Shown: piece by piece, positions 7,101 through 13,606 of the stretch | Numbering within the stretch: position 1 is the stretch's first letter | Layout: each line of letters opens with the position of its first letter | Assembly: GCA_002887195.1 (NCBI GenBank) | Contig: PJAB01001338.1 | Span: 1 to 15,268 of the forward strand | Direction of reading: 5' to 3' | Length of the DNA: 15,268 nt | From: Chrysochromulina parva | Taxonomy: Eukaryota > Haptophyta > Prymnesiales > Chrysochromulinaceae | Position numbers and translations under genes: made by a program | The notes under the pieces: model-generated | Database searches by the model: none | What the model was told of the DNA's origin: nothing | Seen by the model: the letters and a program-made list of their open reading frames with translations, nothing else

Positions 7101-9782
7101 CTCTCCCTGTACCGACGGCTGCGCGCACGCGTGGGGAGCGATGGCGCTGTCGTGAGCGCCCAATGGGCGGGGGTGATGGCCGTGCATGCAGACCTCTTCG
7201 AGCGCTACTTTGGCGTGTCGACGAGTACAGAGCACGTGTGGCTCGTCCTCCAGCAGCTCGACGAAACGCCCACGTCCGCCCAATACGGCGCGTCCGCGGG
7301 GCTCTCTTGGAAGGCTCTGTGCTCGGCCTCCCTCGCGGCGAGCAGCCCGAAGTCGCCGCCGCTCTCGCCGCAGCTCTCGCCGCCACCGCCCAAGAACAGA
7401 GTCCCTGTTGCTCCCAGTGTACCGCCGCCGCGCCTGACGACGTCCGAAGCGGAGCCTTCACACCCTCATGAGCCTTTACACCCTCACGAGCCGCAGCCAA
7501 TGGACCAGCTGCATCAGCCCTTGTCCGCGCGGGGCGTGGCAAAGCCGCCGCGCCCCGAGCGCCCACTCGGCGGGGCTTCGGCGGACGAGGTCCCGCCACG
7601 AGTGCCGCCGCGAGTGCCCGTTCCAGTCGCACCACTCCAGCTGGGCACCATCGCCCCTGGAGTGGAGGCAGGCTTGGACCGGCTCGCGAACGGCGTCGGA
7701 GGGCAACCGTCGGAACGAGCCTACGGCGCGCCCTTCTCGGCGCGAGGGGACCATTACCGAAACGAGCCCACTCAATTACCGGAACGAGCCTACGGCGCGC
7801 CCTTCTCGGCGCGAGGGGACCATTACCAGCCACCTGCGTCGCGCCGCCCGCCGAGCGTCATCACACCGCACACGCCCTTGCCCGCTGCCGCCGCCTCGGC
7901 GCCCCCCGGTTTCGTCATTCACAGTGCCGCCGCCTTGGCGCCCCCCGCCCGCTCCTCGGTACCTCTCAACGGAGGCGGCCTGCCCGCATGCAATGGCGCC
8001 GGTGCGCCCGCGACGGCGCTCTACGACAAGGTACGTAGCTCGCCGGGCGCCGTGACGGGCGCCGAGCCGCCGCCTGCCGCCGCCGCCGTCTGCCGCGTCG
8101 TGCTGGACACCTCCATAGCGACTTCCACAGCGCCGTCCACGCCGTACCGAGCGCCGACCCCGCCCGTGCCCAACACGACGCCCTCGGTACGGCCCACCGC
8201 AGGCAACGGCGCGCCGCAACGCACCCCGCACACCCATGGACACGCCCAGGACGGCGCCCATGGAGGCTCCCAGGCGCCCAGGACGGCGCCAGTGGTCCCT
8301 CGTGCCTCGTCCCCCACCCCCACCTCTCGGCGAACCTCCATCGGGCTGTACGCTTCGTTCAGCGGGCCGGGCGCGATGGCCGTGCCGCCCTCGCCCGTGG
8401 CGTGTGGCCAGGCAGTCCACGCACTCGTCGCGATGCCCACCGACGCGCTCAGTGCTGGCGCCGCGCCCTCCAACGGCCAAAGCCTCGTCCTCGCTGCCGG
8501 GCGCGACAAGACGATCCGCGCCTACTCCGAGGCTGGAGTCCTCTGCATGCAACACTCGGCACACATCGACCGTATTTGGAGCCTCGCGGTCCTGGGTGAG
8601 CGCCGTCGCGAGCGGCGCGTCGATTGGACTGATTGCCACCGTCATCATCAGGATCGGACTGATTGCCTCTCTCTCTGAGGGCCTCTGATTGAATCTCATC
8701 ATCTCTGAGTGCCACCGTCATCATCAGGTGAGCGCACCATTGCGTCCGGTTCGTCGGATCGGACCGTGCGACTGTGGAATGTGGAGACGACGCAGCGTGC
8801 CTCGGGCCCGAATGAGCGGATGTATCTCCCGCTCGAGCTCACCAAGCTGGGCACGCTCGCCGGCCACACGGATGCCGTCCAGGCCTTGCTGCTCCATCAA
8901 GGGCGACTCGTCTCGGGCTCAGCCGACTGCACGATCCGCATGTGGGATTACCAAAATAGGAAGCTGCTCGCCACTTGCGCGATGCCCGTCTCAGCGGGCC
9001 ACGCGGAGCACACGGCCGTGCATGCACTCGGCCACTGCGCCGTCAACGGCCGCAAGCCCGAGACGCTCTGGAGTGGCCACTGGGGTGGCTCGATCAACCT
9101 GTGGAATGCTCCAGAGAGCGTGCGGCTGAGGGCTCTGGAGGGCGTGCACGATGGCCCTGTCTGGGCGCTGCAGCCGCTGCCGTATGCCGCAGAGCTCATG
9201 GCCAGCGGTGGCGCGGACGGCGCGATCCGCTTATGGGACGCGCGCTCGTCGGCGCGCGCGGGCGAGATGCACGCGGGCGCGCCCGTGTACGCGCTCGCCG
9301 CCACCAGCGACACGGGCGCGGACGCGATGCTCGTGAGCGCGGGATACGATGGCTCTCTGAAGGTGTGCGACGGATCGGACTGATGGCATCTGATTGCGAC
9401 GGATGGGACTGATGGCATCTGATTGCGACGGATCGGACTGATGGCATCTGATTGCGACGGATCGGACTGATGGCATCTGATTGCGACGGATCGGACTGAT
9501 GGCATCTGATTGCGACGTGACCGTCATCAGGTGTGGGACATACGCGCGATGCGAGCGGCGCCGCTGGCTAACCTGCAGGCGCACCGTGCGCCCGTGCGCT
9601 CACTGCTCGTGCGCGACGGCGCTGTGTGGTCGGGCTCGACCGATGGCACCGTGCGCTGCTGGGACCTGAGCCACATCGCGCCGATCAACTCGCCCAGCTA
9701 TGAGCAGCAGCAGCTCCTTGAGCACTTCATCGCCACGGGCACCAACCCGGGTGGCGTGCAGCCTTCATTCATCTCGCCCTGA
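1136..9782 (+). CDS. Giant PDZ8 - IQ/EF-hand - proline-rich - WD40 scaffold protein, four exons
   Basis: Exons are 1136-2011, 2271-8595, 8728-9362 and 9531-9782; all joins keep the frame and restore a PDZ domain, a WD repeat and another WD repeat respectively. The product is about 2,695 residues. Order: a helical N-terminal region (1-260) of no recognised family; eight PDZ domains (262-1343); a short coiled coil (about 1408-1443); IQ1 and EF-hand pair 1 (1488-1597); IQ2 and EF-hand pair 2 (1718-1843); a decayed EF-like pair (about 1898-1982); a Pro/Ala/Ser-rich linker (about 1982-2330); a seven-repeat WD40 propeller to the end. By domain content it should gather partners by PDZ and WD40 contacts and respond to Ca2+ or calmodulin; that role is inferred. 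The start at 1136 is the first in-frame ATG. The ATG at 1238 has a better context (ACCATG) and would remove 34 basic residues. No signal peptide or membrane segment is evident. Confidence 0.85.
1919..5423 (+). other. Array of eight PDZ domains (spans intron 1)
   Basis: The domains lie at about 1919-2411 (split by intron 1), 2436-2684, 3024-3284, 3441-3677, 3792-4034, 4092-4334, 4473-4760 and 5172-5423. Each opens with a GLGF-type carboxylate-binding loop: SLGLGV, GFGLGI, SLGLGL, DLGLAI, GFGLTI, PFGLDL, SLGLFI and GFGLQL. Most carry a GSPA-like turn and a D-R-(V/L)-x-A-I-N strand. Domains 2, 4, 5 and 6 share a short (S/T)DF-containing second helix where many PDZ domains have His, so the ligand class cannot be assigned. 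Domain 3 has lost the AING motif (AVGPPDRR), and domain 7 carries an acidic, His-rich loop insert. Acidic Glu/Asp linkers separate domains 2-3 and 4-5. Confidence 0.88.
2012..2270 (+). other. Intron 1 of the scaffold gene
   Basis: This 259-base GT-AG intron begins GTGCGC and ends TGAGCGCAG after a strongly pyrimidine-rich tract of CTCT runs. Removing it joins PLIISE to VTSGSPAEA and restores the first PDZ domain, which is strong support. Both the intron and the following exon start with GTG, but the match stops after three bases. It lacks the GATGGC-type repeats of the later introns, so it looks older or of another origin. It contains the motif CCCTAATTTGGAAG at 2208-2221. Confidence 0.92.
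5980..6186 (+). repeat. EF-hand pair, copy 1 of a 207-bp direct duplication
   Basis: This 207-base segment recurs at 6715-6921, exactly 735 bases downstream, in the same frame. I count three differences (CTC/CTG, CTG/TTG and CAG/GAG, the last changing Gln to Glu), about 98.6% identity. The DNA between the copies is not duplicated to this degree. Confidence 0.95.
6715..6921 (+). repeat. EF-hand pair, copy 2 of a 207-bp direct duplication
   Basis: This is the partner of 5980-6186, in direct orientation and in frame. Both copies begin just after different upstream protein sequence and end at EIEV, so the duplicated unit corresponds closely to the two-EF-hand domain. Confidence 0.95.
7086..7340 (+). 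other. Third, decayed EF-hand-like pair
   Basis: The segment DLELLLSLYRRL...LSWKALCSASL lines up with the two intact EF pairs through W-x-GV, FERYFG (against LAKYFG), a central QQLDE and a closing LSWKAL (against LSWQEI). The calcium ligands are gone: the first loop reads VGSDGAVVSAQW and the second has an insertion. It is probably an old copy of the same domain that kept its fold and lost ion binding. Confidence 0.55.
7711..7827 (+). repeat. 48-bp direct repeat with 69-bp period in the proline-rich linker
   Basis: The bases at 7711-7758 and 7780-7827 are identical by eye. They encode two copies of ERAYGAPFSARGDHY, 23 residues apart, in the low-complexity linker before the WD40 domain. The perfect identity points to a recent tandem duplication. 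Confidence 0.93.
8596..8727 (+). mobile_element. Intron 2, introner-like element with 8-bp flanking duplication
   Basis: This 132-base GT-AG intron is required to join AVLG to ERTIASGS within a WD repeat. It begins GTGAGCGC, and the exon after its CAG begins with the same eight bases: the pattern of a target-site duplication in which the upstream copy became the 5' splice site. Inside, TGCCACCGTCATCATCAG occurs twice (8634-8651 and 8710-8727), the second copy being the acceptor, and GGACTGATTGCC occurs twice about 30 bases apart. Use of the first CAG would bring in a stop codon at once. The 3' end and the GGACTGAT/CTCTGATTG words are shared with the intron at 9363-9530. That this is a transposed element is inferred. 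Confidence 0.6.
9363..9530 (+). mobile_element. Intron 3, introner-like element with 9-bp imperfect flanking duplication
   Basis: This 168-base GT-AG intron joins GSLK to VWDIRA in a WD blade. It starts GTGTGCGAC and the next exon starts GTGTGGGAC, eight of nine bases matching. Most of it is a 29-bp tandem array; it ends GTGACCGTCATCAG, resembling the end of intron 2. An unspliced transcript hits a stop soon after the donor. Confidence 0.6.
9369..9513 (+). repeat. 29-bp tandem repeat, five copies, within intron 3
   Basis: Units start at 9369, 9398, 9427, 9456 and 9485. The core is GGACTGATGGCATCTGATTG followed by CGACGGATC. Only one substitution is obvious (GGATGGG for GGATCGG in the second unit). 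A sixth unit begins at 9514 and breaks off into the splice acceptor. Confidence 0.97.
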
Positions 9783-9867
9783 TATGAAGCTCTCATCTGG
9801 CGCTGATGAAGGATCTTGGAGTCATCTCGTCTGCATGCATGCGGGTATCGGGTGGCCGCGGATTCCA

Positions 9868-9873
9868 AATAAA
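9868..9873 (+). promoter_or_regulatory. Possible polyadenylation signal AATAAA of the scaffold gene
   Basis: AATAAA occurs 85 bases after the TGA stop at 9780-9782, in a sensible place for 3'-end formation. Many algae do not rely on this hexamer, so this is only a candidate. Confidence 0.3.
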
Positions 9874-10125
9874 CGCCGCGTCGCGTGACACATGGGGAGC
9901 ATCTGGGCGTGCGAACGAGGGGGTGGTGCGCGAGACTGTGTGTAGCTGTAGAGCGCGCCGGCCTACGGGGACGTTCATGCAGTTATATAACCGAAATTCC
10001 AGGCACCGGGGCCTGCTCGGCGGACCAGAGCGGAGCACCAGACATGATCAGTCTCTCCGCACAGTTACTGCTACAGGTATGGATATTCATGCACATGCAC
10101 ATGTGGTTCCAGTTCGCTCCTCGAT

Positions 10126-10500
10126 TTAGTGCGCCCGCGGTCGAATATGGGGAGCGGCGCATTGGTCGAAACGAATATGCGCTCCTGTCGCGCACTCCTG
10201 TCGCGGTCTGAGACGGGGAGCGGCGCAGAACGTATATTCAGGACTCATCAACGTGGCCGTGGCATTTTGTGGATCCCAGACCGAGGTGTGGACAAAGCCA
10301 CCGACGGTCGGAAGCGAATGCTCGAGCGGCTGCGGCTGGTGGTGCTCCTCGATCTTGTCGAAGGGAGGTTGCAGGAGCACCTCCGGCTCGACCGCGCGCA
10401 CGGTGCTTTGCCTTGCGATGGGGCGAAGGAGCCTTGCGGACGGCATGGTCGTGTCGCAGTGGACGGGATAGGCCTCACCGAGCTGATCGGGAAGGATCAT
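10126..10500 (-). CDS. Unrecognised open frame, possible gene fragment
   Basis: Read on the minus strand from ATG at 10500, this gives about 124 residues (MILPDQLGEAYPVH...). The part above about 10260 uses mainly G or C at third positions, as the real exons do, and the peptide is of ordinary composition (DTTMPSARLLRPIARQ, LLQPPFDKIEEHHQPQ). The reading continues upstream to a TAG at about 10557-10559, next to an acceptor-like CATTACAG. It could be an exon, a decayed gene or chance. The opposite frame 10129-10563 (+) is equally open. I assign no function. Confidence 0.22.
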   Translation of the reverse strand: MILPDQLGEAYPVHCDTTMPSARLLRPIARQSTVRAVEPEVLLQPPFDKIEEHHQPQPLEHSLPTVGGFVHTSVWDPQNATATLMSPEYTFCAAPRLRPRQECATGAHIRFDQCAAPHIRPRAH

Positions 10501-10632
10501 GCTGATCGGGACGTCCACGTACCGTTTAGCAAAGAGATCGGCGAGTGGAGTCGGCTACTGTAATGAAGTCGGCTCCACCGAAGACGAAACCAAATTTTGC
10601 AACACGAACCGTTTTGGTCTTTTGGAAGGACC

Positions 10633-11889
10633 TTACTTGCGTTCCAAGACGAATCTGTACGTGGGCCTCCGCTCAAGCGCGCTCGCCAGTTCAGTCTCAC
10701 TCCGTGCTTCTAGGAGCGTTGCCGCTCCGTGCTGCCAAACAGGACCCTCGGCCCATTCCCCTCCGGAGTCTCGCCAGAGAGCCTGGCGGCGTGGCAGCTC
10801 TGTGGCCGTCGTTCGTCGCGCTGCAAGAGGAGAAGGAGTGAAAGGAAAGGCCTTCACGACTTCGGCTGACTCCGGCGCAGCACTCACCTCCTCGAACAGC
10901 TTCGTTTGAAGTGCCGAAGCCAGCAAGCGCACAGCGACATCCTCCACGTTGGCCGCGACATGCAAGGTACCGCTGGGCGGGAGAGTGGCTGCGATGTCCA
11001 TAAATAGAGTGTCGTCGGCGAAAAAGTCAAGCGTCTGCGGCGACGCCCGCGTCGTGGTGGCAGCAAAGGGCGTCGGGCACGATAATACAATGCGACGCAA
11101 GCGGCCATCGTACTCGCCGTCGCGAAGACGCCGTAGCACTGACGAGGCGTCGCACACCACAAAGGCGCAACGGCGCTCCAGCTGCCATCGTCTCGCAACC
11201 CCTCGCGCGAAGCCGACTGCCGCATGGTTGCGATCACAGCCCAAGACGTTGAGCGAGCTGTCAGAGGAGGCGACGCCGAGCGCTCCCAGACCAAATCCGC
11301 AGCCCAAATCGACGGAGAGGTCGGCGATGGGGTCGTCAAAGTGCGATCGGAGGGGCACGGCATCTACAGCGCTCCTCGCACTCGACTGGCCGACGCGGCG
11401 CTGAGTGGAGCTGAGTGAATGGTGGTAGTGGCGTCTGTGGAGCCAGCGGGCAGCGCGTGGATGCAGGAGTGAAAAGTCGCCTGCCGCGAGTGCCGCCGCC
11501 GTGGATCCAGCCTCCGAGCTCCACCCGAGGTCCACTAGCTGTCCTTGTGCTGCCTCAAAGAGACCCGGATGCATGCATCCTGCCGCTGCGGCCAGCTCAG
11601 CCATTTGTGCGATGGCGAGCCCAGATGCGCGCCGTCTCCCCTTCCTTGAGCGCGACACTTCGGCCTCGGCACGCTCGCACAATCTAGAGAAGATCGTCTC
11701 GTCGCCACAGCCCGCCAAGGCCAGGTTGAAGGCGCAGTCCATTGATTGGCGGCCGCTCAGTCCATCTTCACGTGCCCAAGGGCTCGAAAGAATGGCCGAC
11801 ATCGCCGCATAGCCCGCTTCAGTCGCTAAAGGCTGGTTTCCTGCTAGTGCAGCAGCCAAGGCTGCGCGTGAGATGTCAATGGGTCGCAT
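10633..11889 (-). CDS. TrmB-like tRNA (guanine-N7) methyltransferase with N-terminal extension
   Basis: The 418-residue product carries a class I S-adenosylmethionine methyltransferase domain in its second half. Motif I is VDLGCGFG (193-200), motif II ends LGCDRN (216-221), an acidic strand reads FVVCDASSVLRRL, and VLSCPTPF (268-275) stands where TrmB proteins have the FPDPW-type substrate motif, followed by SGTLHVAANVEDVA like the TrmB GGxxHxATDxxxYA region. TrmB/METTL1 enzymes make m7G46 in tRNA variable loops; the altered motif leaves the substrate less sure. The first 180 residues are Ala-rich and helical, perhaps helical repeats, with no sure family. The open frame extends to 11949 only through a GTG; the first ATG, at 11889, has AACAATG context and is chosen. 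The stop is TAA at 10633-10635. Confidence 0.75.
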   Translation of the reverse strand: MRPIDISRAALAAALAGNQPLATEAGYAAMSAILSSPWAREDGLSGRQSMDCAFNLALAGCGDETIFSRLCERAEAEVSRSRKGRRRASGLAIAQMAELAAAAGCMHPGLFEAAQGQLVDLGWSSEAGSTAAALAAGDFSLLHPRAARWLHRRHYHHSLSSTQRRVGQSSARSAVDAVPLRSHFDDPIADLSVDLGCGFGLGALGVASSDSSLNVLGCDRNHAAVGFARGVARRWQLERRCAFVVCDASSVLRRLRDGEYDGRLRRIVLSCPTPFAATTTRASPQTLDFFADDTLFMDIAATLPPSGTLHVAANVEDVAVRLLASALQTKLFEEVSAAPESAEVVKAFPFTPSPLAARRTTATELPRRQALWRDSGGEWAEGPVWQHGAATLLEARSETELASALERRPTYRFVLERK

Positions 11890-12057
11890 TGTTGCTTTGT
11901 TGGAGCCACAATCGACATGAATCGAGCGATGTGGAGCCTTGAGCGACACTTTGCAGCCGGCCGACCGTCAACCCATGAACGAATTGCCTTCATGTGACCG
12001 AAATTGTTCTTTCACGTTCTGAAACCTCGCAAGAGTGTGAATGGTTGCCGATAAGTA
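11890..12057. promoter_or_regulatory. Divergent promoter region between methyltransferase and TraB genes
   Basis: Only 168 bases separate the two start codons, which face away from each other, so both 5' untranslated regions and core promoters must lie here or overlap the genes. No TATA box is visible. The segment is less GC-rich than the flanking exons. Confidence 0.6.
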
Positions 12058-13137
12058 ATGCTCGCATCCGTCTCTGCATTGCTCGACACTGGTCGCCTCG
12101 TCCGCGTAATTCCTGGGCCAAAATTGCCGGGCGAGCCTGGCAGCGGCTACACGAGCGCTGCGAGTATCGGCCACGTCGAGCCCGAGGAGATCTTCGTGCT
12201 CGGCACATCGCATCTCTCAGAGCGTTCGGTTATAGAGGTCGAGGCAGCGATTGAGCTGTTGAGGCCGGACGCGGTCGTCGTTGAGCTCTGCCGGTCGCGT
12301 TCGGCGCTCCTGTACTCGGATGAGGCTGCCGCTGACGACATGCGCGCTCGCAACCCGTTCTCGCTCTCGGGTGAGGGCGGCCTGCTGCAGAGCATGCAGA
12401 GAAGTGTTGCTCTCGGGGGATGGGCACCGTTGATATTGAGGGTCTTCCTCGCTCGTGCATCCGATCGCCTTGGCGCTGAGACGCGTGTGGCACCAGGCGC
12501 CGACTTCCGCGCTGCACGGCGCGCAGCCGAGCGCGTGGGTGCCTCGCTCATCTTAGGCGACCGTCCCATTGAAATCACGCTTGAGCGTGCGTGGCGTTCA
12601 CTCTCGCTGCGAGATCGATGGCGTCTAGTGCGCAGCGTCGCGGACGGCCGCAGTGCCAGCAGCTCCAGCCCCGGCCCCAGCCCCAGCCCCAGCCCCAGCC
12701 CCAGCCCCAGCCCCAGCACCAGCACCAGCACCAGCACCAGCATCGAGAAGTCAGAGCGTGATGCGTCTGAGCTGATCCAGATGGCTCTGGACGACGACGA
12801 CATCCTTTCACAATACGAGGCGCTGCTAGCACGCGAGTTCCCCTCGCTCATCGCGCCCCTCGTGCGCGAGAGGGATGTCTTCCTGAGCCTCACCATCAAG
12901 TCGTCCTATGCCGTCTCTGGCAAGCGACGTGTCCTCGGGGTCGTGGGCCAAGGCCACCTTCGAGGGGTTGTCCGGGCGCTAGGCGAGGAGCACGCGGGCC
13001 AATTCAGGGAGCTGTGCCGTACGCCGTCGCGCGAGCTTGCAAAGCAAAAGGTGCTTGGGGTGCCGCGGCCGCTCGCCACGCGCTTGGCCATCGACTCTTC
13101 GATCGGTCTGCTCGCGTGCGCATGGTGGCAAGGCTGA
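12058..13137 (+). CDS. TraB-family protein (TRABD/PrgY-like)
   Basis: The 359-residue product has the TraB signature set: VLGTSHLS near the start (GxxH at 49-52), VVVELCRSR (74-81, with the conserved Glu), LGDRPIEITLERA (166-178), APLVRERDVFLSL (266-278) and VVGQGHLRGV (295-304, the second GxxH). The paired GxxH motifs and Glu resemble those of the TIKI metalloprotease relatives, but activity in TRABD-type proteins is unproved. Plant and animal members have been linked to mitochondria; location here is unknown. A Ser-Pro and Ser-Thr tract (203-228) interrupts the domain between GDRP and ERD. An in-frame TAA two codons before ATG 12058 fixes the start unless an upstream exon exists. No introns are needed. 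Confidence 0.85.
   Translation: MLASVSALLDTGRLVRVIPGPKLPGEPGSGYTSAASIGHVEPEEIFVLGTSHLSERSVIEVEAAIELLRPDAVVVELCRSRSALLYSDEAAADDMRARNPFSLSGEGGLLQSMQRSVALGGWAPLILRVFLARASDRLGAETRVAPGADFRAARRAAERVGASLILGDRPIEITLERAWRSLSLRDRWRLVRSVADGRSASSSSPGPSPSPSPSPSPSPSTSTSTSTSIEKSERDASELIQMALDDDDILSQYEALLAREFPSLIAPLVRERDVFLSLTIKSSYAVSGKRRVLGVVGQGHLRGVVRALGEEHAGQFRELCRTPSRELAKQKVLGVPRPLATRLAIDSSIGLLACAWWQG
12661..12741 (+). repeat. AGCCCC/AGCACC hexanucleotide repeat coding (SP)n(ST)n
   Basis: About eight AGCCCC-type units followed by four AGCACC units encode a Ser-Pro then Ser-Thr run inside the TraB protein. The frame is kept in hexamer steps, so length changes would not disrupt the protein. Confidence 0.93.
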
Positions 13138-13606
13138 AGCGCTGAACTGCAGGACATAGCCTATGTAAATGAGTTGGATGCAGCTGCAGTGTAGCATGTA
13201 GCGTGTAGCACCAAATTTCATGACACTCCTGGGTCTAGCGGAACCGACGGAACGGCTAGCCGCGTTAGCCGGGCCGTCGGAGCGCGACCGGGTTCGGCCC
13301 CGCGCGCTTCCCGGGGAGGTGATGTCGACATGTCGTGTGCAGCAATGTCGTGTGCAATGCCGTGTTGTCGTTGCGGCTTGCGCGTGTTCCGTAGTCGCTC
13401 GGTTGTTTGAATACGGTTGTCGCGGGTCGGCAGGGGACGTGCGACCGTGCTCGGTGCTGCGGCCGCGTGCCCATGCGCGTGCCGCGTGGCCCGCTGGCGG
13501 CGACGGGCGCGTGCGGCGACCCGGGCACCAGGGGGCAACATCGCGGGGCACCGGCCCGGTCGCGGTCCGGCTTCGCGGTTTCTAGAAAGCGAAAATACCT
13601 AAATAG
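13138..13606. other. Convergent intergenic region, 469 bp
   Basis: The stretch lies between the 3' ends of the TraB gene (+) and the Sec14-like gene (-). It holds short repeated words: GTAGC about three times near 13191-13208, and TGTCGTGTGCA at about 13330 and 13345. A small inverted repeat CGGCTA/TAGCCG sits near 13253-13271. The second half is very GC-rich. No gene, RNA or clear signal was found. Confidence 0.6.

Larger units (their letters stand above)
8406..9690 (+). other. Seven-repeat WD40 beta-propeller (spans introns 2 and 3)
   Basis: Seven WD-type blades can be counted, ending in IRAYSEAG, VRLWNVE, IRMWDYQ, INLWNAPE, IRLWDARS, LKVWDIRA and VRCWDLSH. Most have the GH-like turn and S-G-S-x-D-x-T/S core. 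Seven blades make a closed propeller, so the C-terminal domain is probably complete. Intron 2 falls inside blade 2 and intron 3 inside blade 6, and the blades read correctly only when both are removed. Confidence 0.9.
9783..10632. other. Convergent intergenic region, 850 bp
   Basis: The stretch lies between the 3' ends of the scaffold gene (+) and the methyltransferase gene (-). It holds the AATAAA noted at 9868, a TATATAA at 9984-9990 followed by a 55-codon open frame at 10044-10211 (MISLSAQLLLQ...), and near-repeats of GGGGAGCGGCGCA at 10149 and 10215. Two opposing ORFs overlap across 10126-10563, and neither matches a family I know. No RNA gene was seen. Confidence 0.6.

Noticed and set aside
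8597..8678. Reading exon 2 through to the TGA at 8676-8678 as the true protein end
   Set aside because: This would cut a WD blade in half. Splicing 8596-8727 restores the blade and the frame to the end of the propeller.
9369..9513. Regular 29-bp repeats resembling a CRISPR array
   Set aside because: The units abut with no spacers, lie inside a spliced intron of a eukaryotic gene, and have no cas genes nearby.
11890..11949. Extending the methyltransferase to GTG at 11949
   Set aside because: GTG starts are not expected in a nuclear eukaryotic gene, and the ATG at 11889 has good context. Likewise the TTG at 14671 for the Sec14-like gene was rejected in favour of ATG 14644.
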